From Acidimicrobiaceae bacterium (GTDB lineage: Bacteria; Actinomycetota; Acidimicrobiia; Acidimicrobiales; RAAP-2): 64,000 bases of DNA. Where the stretch lies: positions 1 through 64,000 of the forward strand of contig JABEUQ010000012.1 in assembly GCA_013044265.1 (NCBI GenBank), in the 5' to 3' direction. A program made the position numbers and the translations under genes. The notes beneath the pieces are model-generated. The model worked only from the letters and a program-made list of their open reading frames with translations. It did not search any database and was not told the origin of the DNA. Below are positions 1 to 9,472 of this stretch, one piece after another. Every line of letters begins with the position of its first letter. The first letter of the stretch is position 1.

Positions 1-481
1 GCCTCCCCTGGGATCAGCTTTCGATCCGGGGACCGGAGTGTGGACCATCCTCGTCGGCACTGGGCGAGCCACGTCCACGACCTTGCACTTTTCGAGCATG
101 AAGGTGGGCGCTTCCATCACTTTTGATCACAACGGGATCCCCACCATCGAGGCACGCAACGACTTCGACGCGATGCTGGCTGAGGGCTACGCGACCGCGC
201 GCTATCGACTGCTCGAAATGGACCTCGAGCGACGACCCGCCTCCCTACGAGGCCACGGACGTTTTCGCACCGTAGGCCAGCGAGATGTCGAGACTCACTC
301 GATCCTCAGGCACCAGTTGCGTCGAGTACATCGGACCAGTCAAGCTACGGTCAAGTCGGCTCAGATTCTCTGTCCAACCAGACGCGTCATGGTCAATGCC
401 CGTCGAGAATCGCCTCGATTCATCTTCTCGGCTGCAGAAGCAGCCAAGTACGGATCATCGGGCGCAACGTTGCTCAACTGA
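1..481 (+). pseudogene. Possible N-terminal remnant of a penicillin acylase (Ntn hydrolase) family gene, open to the left window edge
   Basis: Frame-2 ORF (listed 38..481, open upstream to base 2) contains HNGIPTIEARNDFDAMLAEGYATARYRLLEMDLERR, which resembles the penicillin acylase N-terminal signature (G-x-P-x-I-x-A... GYxxAxxRLxxMDLxRR). It ends after about 147 aa and its tail is antisense to the GAF regulator. Confidence 0.45.
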
Positions 482-1584
482 TACATCAACTCCGCATTGC
501 CCGAACGACCCACCGCGTCACGGAGCGCCACGTCGATCTGGTGCCTCGTCATGACGATCTCAGGACTCTCTGAGTTCACGAGCAACGACCCCCGATACGA
601 CGCCATGGCGGCGGCCAGGTCTCCGTGTCGCAACGCGTTCAAGACGCGCACGTGGTCCGCGTCGACTCGAGCAACCAGTTGATAGGGCCTCGAGGAGATC
701 ACCTCACCCAGCAGACCACGCAAGTGCGAGATCTCCGCCTTCACGGTTGCCAAACTGATGGGTTGGTCACCGTATAAGAGTGCGGTCAGTTGGTCGAGGG
801 AAAGTCCACGTTCGTTCAGGGCCAGGATGCAGAGTATCTCGGTTTGACGTGGGCTGACACGCACGACGGCGTCATTCAACATCACCTCACTATTTCCAAG
901 GAGTCGAAGCCGTAGGTGCGCGGTGGATGATTCGACTACTGCAGCGCCGCCCCCACTGAGGTCGCGGGCCAGTTCATATTCGACATTGCGAGCGAGGGCC
1001 CTCACCATCGTCATCGCCGCGGGATTGGTCTGAGACCACAGCGACGACACGTCAATGACTCCCAGGGAATGCCCGGTCTTCGGATCAAGGATTGGCGCCG
1101 AATAGCAGACCCAGTCGTGCACCATCGGCGAATAGTGTTCGGCGGAGAACACTGTGGAAGGATGTTCGAGCTTGTGGGCTAGAGCCAATGCATTGGTGCC
1201 CACAGACTCCTCATTCCAACACCCGCCCAAAGTGAAGTGCACATCGTCGGCGAGGCGCAACATCTTGCGATTGCCCGCCATCCAGGTGATAGTGACATCC
1301 TCATCGGTAATCGCCGCAACGTAATCACCCGAAGTGGTGACATCGCGAAGATCGTCAAGAATGACTCGACACGCACGACCGAGACGTGACTGGATAAAGG
1401 ATTGTTCGACGTTCTCGGGCGAGTGCACGGGCGCTTCGCGTAGCGTCATCGGCACGCGAAGGGCCGATCGCTGCCACGACGAAAAGACTTCTGGCCGAAT
1501 GCTCTGTGCTAAACCTCGCCCTTCGACGCCGAGCCGCCAGCTTTTCTCGACCTCTCCTCGCAGGGCACGTAATTCGCCTCTCAC
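361..1584 (-). CDS. GAF-domain transcriptional regulator (AcoR-type N-terminus, winged-helix C-terminus, no AAA+ domain)
   Basis: 407 aa, GTG start; FSSWQRS..., GGCWNEESVGTNALALA, HYSPMVHDWVCYSAPI motifs typical of AcoR-like GAF regulators; C-terminal LRLLGNSEVMLNDAVVRVSPRQTEILCILAL wHTH-like segment. Confidence 0.85.
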   Translation of the reverse strand: MRGELRALRGEVEKSWRLGVEGRGLAQSIRPEVFSSWQRSALRVPMTLREAPVHSPENVEQSFIQSRLGRACRVILDDLRDVTTSGDYVAAITDEDVTITWMAGNRKMLRLADDVHFTLGGCWNEESVGTNALALAHKLEHPSTVFSAEHYSPMVHDWVCYSAPILDPKTGHSLGVIDVSSLWSQTNPAAMTMVRALARNVEYELARDLSGGGAAVVESSTAHLRLRLLGNSEVMLNDAVVRVSPRQTEILCILALNERGLSLDQLTALLYGDQPISLATVKAEISHLRGLLGEVISSRPYQLVARVDADHVRVLNALRHGDLAAAMASYRGSLLVNSESPEIVMTRHQIDVALRDAVGRSGNAELMYQLSNVAPDDPYLAASAAEKMNRGDSRRALTMTRLVGQRI

Positions 1585-1610
1585 TCACCCCCCAGTCAGT
1601 GACCGATCCC

Positions 1611-1651
1611 GGAACAATCGTCCCAGGGTCCTAACTGGAACCATAGTCCCA
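1611..1651. promoter_or_regulatory. Two copies of a 15-bp imperfect palindrome, GGAAC(A/C)AT(C/A)GTCCCA; putative operator
   Basis: GGAACAATCGTCCCA at 1611-1625 and GGAACCATAGTCCCA at 1637-1651, 26 bp apart, in the divergent intergenic region. Confidence 0.5.
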
Positions 1652-1776
1652 CCGGCAGACCCCCGCTCGGGCCCCGAAGCCAACCTTTTGCCAACCTAGG
1701 GCTCGATACGGTCAGGTCTGAGCTGCGGGGGTCGCAGCCACAAGTGGAGCGCCCGAGCGTTTCCAAAGGAGTCACT

Positions 1777-3294
1777 ATGCGTTACCAAGTACCAGGAACA
1801 CCGGGTAGCCCGGTCAGTGTCAATTCCAAGTACGACAATTACATCGGGGGCAAGTGGGTCGCCCCCGTGGACGGTCAATACTTCGACAATGTCTCTCCGA
1901 TTAATGGACAAGCCTTTACTCAAGTCGCCCGATCCAACGCCAAGGATATTGAATTGGCCCTGGACGCCGCACACGCGGCGCGCAGCGCCTGGGGTGCGAC
2001 TAGCCTGACCGAGCGCTCGAACATCCTGCTCAAGATTGCCGACCGCCTCGAAGCAAACCTCGAGATGCTCGCCATCGCCGAGTGTTGGGAGAACGGCAAG
2101 CCGGTTCGAGAAACTCTCGCCGCCGACGTTCCTCTGGCCATTGACCACTTCCGCTACTTCGCGGGCGTGTTGCGCGCTCAAGAAGGGTCAATCTCAATGA
2201 TCGACGAAGATACCGTGGCGTATCACTTCCACGAGCCGCTCGGTGTGGTGGGCCAGATCATCCCCTGGAACTTCCCGATCTTGATGGCCACGTGGAAACT
2301 CGCGCCAGCACTGGCCGCGGGCAACTGCGTGATCTTGAAGCCCGCCGAGCAGACGCCTTGGTCGATTCTTAAGGTGATCGAGGTGATTGGAGATCTTCTT
2401 CCTGACGGTGTGCTCAACGTGGTGAACGGCTTCGGTGTGGAAGCCGGCAAGCCCCTCGCGTCGTCGCCACGTATCGCCAAAATCGCCTTCACCGGCGAGA
2501 CCACGACGGGTCGCTTGATCATGCAGTACGCCTCGGACAACATCATTCCAGTATCGTTGGAACTCGGTGGCAAGAGCCCCAACATCTTCTTCGAAGACGT
2601 AATGGCCCAGGATGATGATTTCCTCGACAAGGCGATTGAGGGATTAGTACTCTTCGCCTTCAACCAGGGTGAAGTCTGCACCTGTCCGTCACGCGCGCTC
2701 ATCCAAGAGTCCATCTACGACGATTTCATGGCCCGCGCCATCGAGCGGGTCAAGGCCATCAAGTTCGGCGACCCCCTCGACACCGACACCATGGTGGGGG
2801 CCCAAGCGTCCAACGACCAGTTGGAGAAGATTCTCTCCTACCTCGACATCGGACGCCAGGAGGGTGCTGAAGTACTCGTCGGAGGACACCAGCGCAGTGT
2901 CGAAGGACTCGAAGGTGGTTATTACGTCGAGCCCACCATCTTCAAGGGCAACAATAAGATGCGTATCTTCCAAGAAGAGATCTTCGGACCAGTACTGTCG
3001 GCGACGACTTTCACTGACACCGACGACGCCGTGGCTATCGCCAATGACACCCTCTACGGCCTCGGTGCGGGACTATGGACGCGTGATGTCAACACGTCGT
3101 ACCGCGTGGGACGTGCCGTGCAGGCGGGTCGCGTCTGGACCAACTGCTACCACGCGTACCCCGCTCACGCCGCCTTCGGTGGGTACAAGGGCTCGGGCAT
3201 TGGTCGCGAGAACCACAAGATGATGTTGGATCACTACCAGCAGACCAAGAATCTACTGGTCAGCTACTCCCCCAAGAAGTTAGGGTTCTTTTAG
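1777..3294 (+). CDS. NAD-dependent aldehyde dehydrogenase
   Basis: ATG at 1777 with AAAGGA 7 nt upstream; ALDH motifs [69 protein letters not shown]. Confidence 0.95.
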   Translation: MRYQVPGTPGSPVSVNSKYDNYIGGKWVAPVDGQYFDNVSPINGQAFTQVARSNAKDIELALDAAHAARSAWGATSLTERSNILLKIADRLEANLEMLAIAECWENGKPVRETLAADVPLAIDHFRYFAGVLRAQEGSISMIDEDTVAYHFHEPLGVVGQIIPWNFPILMATWKLAPALAAGNCVILKPAEQTPWSILKVIEVIGDLLPDGVLNVVNGFGVEAGKPLASSPRIAKIAFTGETTTGRLIMQYASDNIIPVSLELGGKSPNIFFEDVMAQDDDFLDKAIEGLVLFAFNQGEVCTCPSRALIQESIYDDFMARAIERVKAIKFGDPLDTDTMVGAQASNDQLEKILSYLDIGRQEGAEVLVGGHQRSVEGLEGGYYVEPTIFKGNNKMRIFQEEIFGPVLSATTFTDTDDAVAIANDTLYGLGAGLWTRDVNTSYRVGRAVQAGRVWTNCYHAYPAHAAFGGYKGSGIGRENHKMMLDHYQQTKNLLVSYSPKKLGFF

Positions 3295-3299
3295 AACTC

Positions 3300-3698
3300 A
3301 TGAGCACTGCCCCCTCCCGTGTAGATATCACCGACGTAGCGGCGGCGCTACTCGTCCGACTGATGGAACAGCATGGTCCGCTGCTGTTCCATCAGTCGGG
3401 GGGCTGCTGCGATGGTTCGAGCCCGATGTGCTTTCCTCGCAATGAATTCCGCCTCAGTGACCGAGACGTGTATCTCGGCGACGTCGCCGGCACTCCGTTC
3501 TACATGGGAGCGAATCAATTCGAGTACTGGGCGCATACCCATCTGACCATCGACATCGTGAAGGGTCGCGGCGGCGGTTTCTCGGTGGAGGCTCCCGAGG
3601 GAGTACGTTTCTTGATCCGATCACGCGTTTTCAGTGATGAAGAGCTCACTTTCCTCGCACCCGTCACCTACGGCGACCAGCACAACACTGCCCCGTAG
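3300..3698 (+). CDS. DUF779 domain protein
   Basis: 132 aa; HGPLLFHQSGGCCDGSSPMCFP and GANQFEYWAHTHLTIDIVKGRGGGFSVEAPEGVRFLIRSRVF match the DUF779 family, commonly adjacent to aldehyde dehydrogenase. Confidence 0.9.
   Translation: MSTAPSRVDITDVAAALLVRLMEQHGPLLFHQSGGCCDGSSPMCFPRNEFRLSDRDVYLGDVAGTPFYMGANQFEYWAHTHLTIDIVKGRGGGFSVEAPEGVRFLIRSRVFSDEELTFLAPVTYGDQHNTAP
3356..3399. repeat. Perfect 18-bp inverted repeat with 8-nt loop inside the DUF779 gene
   Basis: CCGACTGATGGAACAGCA (3356-3373), TGGTCCGC, TGCTGTTCCATCAGTCGG (3382-3399); arms are exact reverse complements. Confidence 0.95.
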
Positions 3699-3746
3699 GG
3701 AATCCCCCACCGCAGGTGCGTCTTCGCGTCGTTAACGGACTTCGCC

Positions 3747-4760
3747 TCAACGTTGCGCCGAACGCTCGAGAGCGTCGCCGTAGATTCGTGCGAGGTGATC
3801 CCACAGTGCGTTGGCCTCGTCGTCGATTGCTTGGCGCAGAGGGTCGGCGTCGAACCAGCGCACGGTCTGAATAATTCCCTCCGCGAATGGAACCCGCGCG
3901 TGAAAGTCCGGCACAAAGCGCCGCAACTTCGAATTATCGAAAACAGTAGAGTTCGATTTGTCGCCCCAGAGAGTACCCAGCAATTCGGGGTCGGCCGCGA
4001 CGAAAGCATCGGAGGGAACGTGCAGAATATCGGCGTGCACTCCCGCGGCCTCAGCGAGGAGTTCGTAGATCTGGTTCCACGTGAGTGACTCGTCCGACGT
4101 AATGTGAAAGTCCTCGCCGATTGCTCCCGGGTGAGCCAGCAGCGCAATGAGGCCGCGAGCCACATCCGAATTGTGGGTGAGGGTCCAGATGCTGGTGCCA
4201 TCGCCGGGGACGAGGATCTTCGCTCCACGACGCATGCGCTCGACGATGGTAAAAGGTTTTTCCCAACTACCGATCACCACGGGGATCTGTGAGTCGCCGT
4301 AGGTGAGCGAGGGACGAATGACCGTGACGGGAAAGCCCGTCGCCTCGTGCGCGTCAAAGAGGACCTCTTCACAGGCGATCTTGTCGCGCGAATACTGCCA
4401 AAAAGGATTCGCGAGGGGCGTCTCCTCGCTCACCAGCCAGTGTCGCGGCGGCTTCTGATAGGCCGAGGCGGAACTGATGAAGACGTACTGTCCCGCTTCT
4501 GCGTAGAGGCGGATGTCCCGGCGCACTTGTTCGGGGACGTAGGCGGTCCACTGCACGACAGCGTCGAAATGAAGTCCCCTGATGACGTCGTGCACCTGCG
4601 CCTCATTCGAAGCATCGGCGAGAAGCGCACGTGAACCTACCTGGTTGGGTAGACGAGACCGCCCGCGATTCAACGTCCAGACGTCGTGACCCGCGTTGAT
4701 CGCCTCAGTGACACAGGCATTCGAAATGATACCGGTTCCACCGACGAAGAGAATATCCAC
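3747..4760 (-). CDS. NAD-dependent epimerase/dehydratase (SDR family)
   Basis: 337 aa; N-terminal MDILFVGGTGIISNACVTEAINAGHDVWTLNRG Rossmann motif; YSRDKIACEEVL. Confidence 0.88.
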   Translation of the reverse strand: MDILFVGGTGIISNACVTEAINAGHDVWTLNRGRSRLPNQVGSRALLADASNEAQVHDVIRGLHFDAVVQWTAYVPEQVRRDIRLYAEAGQYVFISSASAYQKPPRHWLVSEETPLANPFWQYSRDKIACEEVLFDAHEATGFPVTVIRPSLTYGDSQIPVVIGSWEKPFTIVERMRRGAKILVPGDGTSIWTLTHNSDVARGLIALLAHPGAIGEDFHITSDESLTWNQIYELLAEAAGVHADILHVPSDAFVAADPELLGTLWGDKSNSTVFDNSKLRRFVPDFHARVPFAEGIIQTVRWFDADPLRQAIDDEANALWDHLARIYGDALERSAQR

Positions 4761-4771
4761 TGACGTGTCTC

Positions 4772-6397
4772 CTAGATTCGCTCAGGGACCATTTCTATCG
4801 CGCCGCACGGGCACTCGTGGGCACAGATGCCACAACCCTTGCAGTAGTCGAGATTGAACTCGTACTTTCCGTTATCCAATTTGATGACCGCGTTATCGGG
4901 ACACACCCCAAAGCAGTTGTCGCACTCAAAGCAGTTGCCGCACGACATGCAACGACGGGCCTCGAAGAGAGCGTTGCGCTCAGTGAGCCCCAACACCACC
5001 TCTTCGAAATTATCTTGACGGCGCACCTTTTCGAGTTCGGGGCGCTGGGTGCGCTCGGCGTCGGAATAATACCAGGTGTTCAACAATCCGAACTCCGCCA
5101 ACTCGTGCTTGGCTGGCACCTCGAACGTCACTCCGCGCACGTAGGCATCAATGCTGCGTGCCGCCTTCTTACCGTGACCAACAGCCACAGTTGCGGTACG
5201 TTCAGCTGGGACGGCGTCGCCACCGGCGAAGATCCCTCGTCCGTTGGTCATCAGATTCTCGGCCACTTGTACTGAACCGTCACTCACTTCAATATCGCTC
5301 GCGCGCGCAATCAACGACAGGTCGGTGTCTTGACCGAGCGCCAGCACCACGGCGTCAGCGCCGAGCTCTTCGTACTCCCCCGTCGCTTCGGGGTAACCCT
5401 CGGCGTTGAGACGCATCTTCTCGATGACGATCTTGTCCGACTCCACACGATTGATAGTCGAGAGCCAGCGCATCGTCACACCTTCGACTTTGGCCTGCTC
5501 GTACTCCTCATCGTGCGCGGGCATCTTTTCCTGGTTGCGACGATAGACCACCACCGCCTCTGAGGCCCCGAGTCGCCGTGCGGTACGGGCAGCGTCCATT
5601 GCGGTGTCGCCGCCGCCGTAGATCACGACTCGCCGGCCCAGCAACGGCGGGTTGTCCTCGGCCACTTCGTGCAAGAACGAGACCGCGTCAAGGATCTTGG
5701 CCGAGTCGCCCGCGGGAATGTTCACTCGCTTACCCAACTGAGCGCCGACCGCCAAAAAGATAGCGTCAAAGTGCCCACTCTCTCGTTCCACCTCGATGTC
5801 GTCGACGTTGTAGTTCAACATCACCTCAACGTCCATCGCGATCACGCGCGCAATCTCCGCGTCCAGCACCGCGCGCGGCAATCGGTAGGCCGGGATGCCG
5901 TAGCGCATCATGCCGCCCAGCTGGGCCGAGGAGTCGACCAGTCGCACCTGGTGGCCCTGACGTCGCAGATGGTACGTGGCCGAGAGGCCCGCCGGTCCCG
6001 CACCCACCACCAAGACCCGCTTTCCAGAGTCGGGACCCGCGTCGGGGAGACGAAGTCCGTGTTCGAGGGCGTAATCACCGAGGAATCGCTCAACGGCGTT
6101 GATGCCCACGGCTTCATCGACTTGCACCCGGTTGCAGGCTCTCTCACAGGGGTGAAAGCAGATACGGCCCATGATGGCTGGCAGGGGGTTCTCCTCCACC
6201 AGTTTGCGCCACGCACCTTCGTAGTTTCCCGATTCGGCCTCGTAGAGCCAGCCTTGAATATTCTCGCCCGCCGGGCACGCGTTGTTGCACGGTGGCAAAC
6301 GGTCCACGTAGGTCGGTCGCTCGACGCGCCACGAACCAGTGTGATTCAACAAACTCGAACCAACATCGAGAGTGATGGCGAAAGGTCTCTTGTTCAT
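4772..6397 (-). CDS. GltD-like FAD/NAD(P) oxidoreductase with C-terminal 2x[4Fe-4S] ferredoxin domain
   Basis: 541 aa; [17 protein letters not shown]...[59 protein letters not shown]-terminal [24 protein letters not shown]...[19 protein letters not shown]. Confidence 0.92.
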   Translation of the reverse strand: MNKRPFAITLDVGSSLLNHTGSWRVERPTYVDRLPPCNNACPAGENIQGWLYEAESGNYEGAWRKLVEENPLPAIMGRICFHPCERACNRVQVDEAVGINAVERFLGDYALEHGLRLPDAGPDSGKRVLVVGAGPAGLSATYHLRRQGHQVRLVDSSAQLGGMMRYGIPAYRLPRAVLDAEIARVIAMDVEVMLNYNVDDIEVERESGHFDAIFLAVGAQLGKRVNIPAGDSAKILDAVSFLHEVAEDNPPLLGRRVVIYGGGDTAMDAARTARRLGASEAVVVYRRNQEKMPAHDEEYEQAKVEGVTMRWLSTINRVESDKIVIEKMRLNAEGYPEATGEYEELGADAVVLALGQDTDLSLIARASDIEVSDGSVQVAENLMTNGRGIFAGGDAVPAERTATVAVGHGKKAARSIDAYVRGVTFEVPAKHELAEFGLLNTWYYSDAERTQRPELEKVRRQDNFEEVVLGLTERNALFEARRCMSCGNCFECDNCFGVCPDNAVIKLDNGKYEFNLDYCKGCGICAHECPCGAIEMVPERI

Positions 6398-7434
6398 GCC
6401 GATGCCTCCGACGAGGATACGTGACGCGCAATGGGTTCCGCATCTTGTTCGAGCAGTCCGTAGCGTTCGATATTACGATTAGCGATCTCTTGGAGATGAG
6501 CCACGATGTCGGGACGTGGATTCTTGCCAAAGAGGTGTGCGAAACGCTTCTGGAGCTTCAAATACTCTTCGACGGGCGCCTGACGGCGGATCTTGGAGAC
6601 CGACGTCACTACCCCGTACTCCGCCTCAAAGACCGGGAACATTCCGGTCTCCTTGGCTAAACGTGCCACATGAATGGTTTCGTTCGACGCTGATCCCCAA
6701 CCTAGAGGGCAGGGCACGAGCACGTGCAGGTAGCGCGCACCACGAAACTGCATGGCCCGCTCAACTTTCGCCTCGAGGTCGTGTAGATCCGCGACGGTAG
6801 CGGTGGCGACGTAGGCAACGTCGTGCGCCATGGCGATTCGTGGTACGTCCTTGCCTTGACCAAAGGTATTGCCCGGTTGGGGGCCCACAACGTCAGTGGT
6901 CGCGGTACGCGCCGCTGGCGGCGTTGCGCCGGAGCGTTGCACACCGGTGTTCATGTAGCCCTCGTTGTCATAACAGATATAGAGCACGTCATCATTGCGT
7001 TCGAACATCCCCGACAGACAGCCAAAGCCGATATCAACGGTTCCACCGTCGCCACCCTGGCTCACGACACGTACGTCCGAGCGTCCCTTCACCCGCAATG
7101 CCGCGGCCACTCCCGTCGCGACCGCGGGGGCGTTGCCAAAGAGTGAATGCAACCACGGGATACGCCACGATGTCTCGGGGTAGGGCGTTGAGAAGACCTC
7201 GAGGCAGCCAGTAGCGTTCACGGCCACCAACTGGTTGTTCGTCGCGCGCATCGCCGCATCGAGCGCGTAGCGCGCACCGAGCGCCTCACCACACCCCTGA
7301 CAGGCACGGTGTCCCGAGTCAATCGAATTGGCTCGATTGGGATCTGACTGTACGGTACGTTCATCATCACTGAGGAGTCGGTTGCCTACCGCGAAGGAAC
7401 CCACTTGGTAGAAGCGCACCGGTCGCTTGGTCAT
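6394..7434 (-). CDS. porB: 2-oxoacid (pyruvate):ferredoxin oxidoreductase beta subunit
   Basis: 346 aa; [69 protein letters not shown]-binding region. Confidence 0.92.
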   Translation of the reverse strand: MTKRPVRFYQVGSFAVGNRLLSDDERTVQSDPNRANSIDSGHRACQGCGEALGARYALDAAMRATNNQLVAVNATGCLEVFSTPYPETSWRIPWLHSLFGNAPAVATGVAAALRVKGRSDVRVVSQGGDGGTVDIGFGCLSGMFERNDDVLYICYDNEGYMNTGVQRSGATPPAARTATTDVVGPQPGNTFGQGKDVPRIAMAHDVAYVATATVADLHDLEAKVERAMQFRGARYLHVLVPCPLGWGSASNETIHVARLAKETGMFPVFEAEYGVVTSVSKIRRQAPVEEYLKLQKRFAHLFGKNPRPDIVAHLQEIANRNIERYGLLEQDAEPIARHVSSSEASA

Positions 7435-8690
7435 GACAGCGCCCCCTCTCCTCGTGTCGTACCGAGGTCACGCAACACGTTCTCCGCTGATGGACCCGAG
7501 CGCCGGGTCGCCTTCATGCGCTCGACCTCGCGCTCGACCACGTCGAGGTCGAGGTCGAGGAATAACAACGAGTCGAGCTCGCCACGAGTGGCCTTGTAAA
7601 AGAGCTTGTCCAGGGACTGGCGCGTGATGGGTCGTCCTCCGAGGCCCGCGACGACTTCACGAATCTTGCAGTTCGTCCCTTGCAGAGCCATCGCGACGTC
7701 GGTCGCGAGCACTCCCCCGTGTCCAATGGAAAAGGCCTTCTCCAGGACCACGATCTGCGACGCGTGGGCGAGAGCCTCGTGTACCGCTTGCGAGGGGAAG
7801 GGACGAAACGAGGTGATGCCCACGACACCAATCTTCTCACCGGCGTCGCGACGCACATCGACGGCGTCCTTGATGGTGCCGAGCACCGAACCCATGGCCA
7901 CCACAATCGTCTCGGCATCCTCGGCGCGGTACGAGCGCACGAGGCCCCCACTGCGGCGCCCGGTGGCGGCATAGAAGTCTTCAGCGATGGCCGGAATACG
8001 GTGCAGCGCATCGAGTTGGCGCAGGTGCGCCAGGTAGCGCACCTCCTGGAACGCTTCGGGGCCGACCATTGCGCCAATCGAAACTGGGTTCTCCGGGTCG
8101 AGTACTTGGCGTGGTTCGTAGGGGGGCAAGAATGCGTCGACGATGGACTGCTCGAGAAGGTCCACGCCCTCCACGGCGTGAGTCAGGATGAATCCGTCCA
8201 CGCAGACCATCACCGGTACCGAGAGTTCCTCGGCGAGGCGAAAGGCCTGAACGTGCAGGTCCGCCGCCTCTTGGTTGGTCTCGGCGAAAATTTGGATCCA
8301 ACCCGAGTCACGAACAGCCATGGCGTCAGAGTGATCGTTCCAGATATTGATCGGCGCACCGATCGCTCGATTGGCTAGTGTCATCACGATCGGCAGGCCG
8401 AGGCCGGCCGCGTTGTAGACCGCCTCCATCATGTAGAGCAGACCCTGGCTGGCCGTCGCGGTGTAGGCGCGTGCGCCGGTGGCCGATGCGCCGATCGCGA
8501 CCGACATCGCCGCGAACTCACTCTCCACATTGATGAATTCACATCGTGACAGTCGCCCCTCCTTGACCATCACACCCACCGCCTCGATGATGTGGGTCTG
8601 GGGCGAGATTGGGTAGGCGCACACGACTTCAGGACGACAAAGTGCCACGGTCTCGGCGACGGCGCGCGAACCCTCAATTTGTCGCAGCAT
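7431..8690 (-). CDS. porA: 2-oxoacid (pyruvate):ferredoxin oxidoreductase alpha subunit
   Basis: Start placed at MLRQIEGSRAVAETVALCRPEVVCAYPISPQTHIIE (ORF listed to 8771); TATASQGLLYMMEAVYNAAGLGLPIV; 4-nt overlap with porB. Confidence 0.92.
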   Translation of the reverse strand: MLRQIEGSRAVAETVALCRPEVVCAYPISPQTHIIEAVGVMVKEGRLSRCEFINVESEFAAMSVAIGASATGARAYTATASQGLLYMMEAVYNAAGLGLPIVMTLANRAIGAPINIWNDHSDAMAVRDSGWIQIFAETNQEAADLHVQAFRLAEELSVPVMVCVDGFILTHAVEGVDLLEQSIVDAFLPPYEPRQVLDPENPVSIGAMVGPEAFQEVRYLAHLRQLDALHRIPAIAEDFYAATGRRSGGLVRSYRAEDAETIVVAMGSVLGTIKDAVDVRRDAGEKIGVVGITSFRPFPSQAVHEALAHASQIVVLEKAFSIGHGGVLATDVAMALQGTNCKIREVVAGLGGRPITRQSLDKLFYKATRGELDSLLFLDLDLDVVEREVERMKATRRSGPSAENVLRDLGTTRGEGALS

Positions 8691-9264
8691 GGTTAGATCC
8701 CTTGGTAGTTTTCTCAATGACATCGAAGGCTGCTGCAGCTGCCGTAGCGTTACGCTCACCCACGACGCCAACGAAATGGTCGCGAATGGCCTTTTGCACC
8801 GCCGAAAGGGTGATCTCCCCCGTCAACGACGCGAACGCCCCGAGGAGCGCGGCATTGGGTAACGGGCGCTGGAAGTGCTCGAGGGCAATCTCGGTGGCGG
8901 GGCACGTCGCGAGGTGCGAAGGTACGAAGCGCGAATACAGGTCATCGAGTCCCAATTCTTCGAAACTACGCGACGTATTGATGAGGATGAAACCCACGGG
9001 AGAGAGTCCCGAGAAGAGGTCGACCTGGTTAATCAGGGTGACGTCTTGGACGATGACAGCGTCGGGCACCATGACGGGTTCGCGCGTACGAATCTCCTTA
9101 TCGTCAATCCGGCAATACGAGACCACGGGCGCACCCGTTCGCTCCGAGCCGAAACTAGGGAAGGCTTGGGCTCGTCGACCTTCGTCGAAGGCCGCCATCG
9201 AAAGAATCTCCGCCGCCGTCACTACTCCTTGACCTCCGCGACCATGAATCCTTACTTGGAACAT
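8674..9264 (-). CDS. porG: 2-oxoacid:ferredoxin oxidoreductase gamma subunit
   Basis: 196 aa; MFQVRIHGRGGQGVVTAAEILSMAAFDEGRRAQAFPSFGSERTGAPVVSYCRID is the classic gamma-subunit N-terminus. Confidence 0.92.
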   Translation of the reverse strand: MFQVRIHGRGGQGVVTAAEILSMAAFDEGRRAQAFPSFGSERTGAPVVSYCRIDDKEIRTREPVMVPDAVIVQDVTLINQVDLFSGLSPVGFILINTSRSFEELGLDDLYSRFVPSHLATCPATEIALEHFQRPLPNAALLGAFASLTGEITLSAVQKAIRDHFVGVVGERNATAAAAAFDVIEKTTKGSNHAATN

Positions 9265-9472
9265 CTCCTCACCCCCGAGGATCGCGACGGGCGGGGGCTC
9301 CCACGTTCGCGACGTTCAACCGCGTTGAAACTCTCTTCGCACGGACGTTACCCACTCCTCGAAAGTAACTCAGTGTCACTCTCAATGTCCACGAAATGGC
9401 CGTTACAAAAGACCTTTCGCCTCACCAAAGTGATAATACGGGTACGACCGCGTCAGCAAGGGACCACAACTG

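Noticed and set aside
5669-6424. 251-aa plus-strand ORF antisense to the GltD-like gene
   Set aside because: Shadow ORF from high-GC codon bias; no recognisable motifs, and the opposite strand has a strong family match.
7545-7563. Short GAGGTC tandem repeat
   Set aside because: Encodes an in-frame LDLDLD stretch in PorA; simple low-complexity coding sequence.
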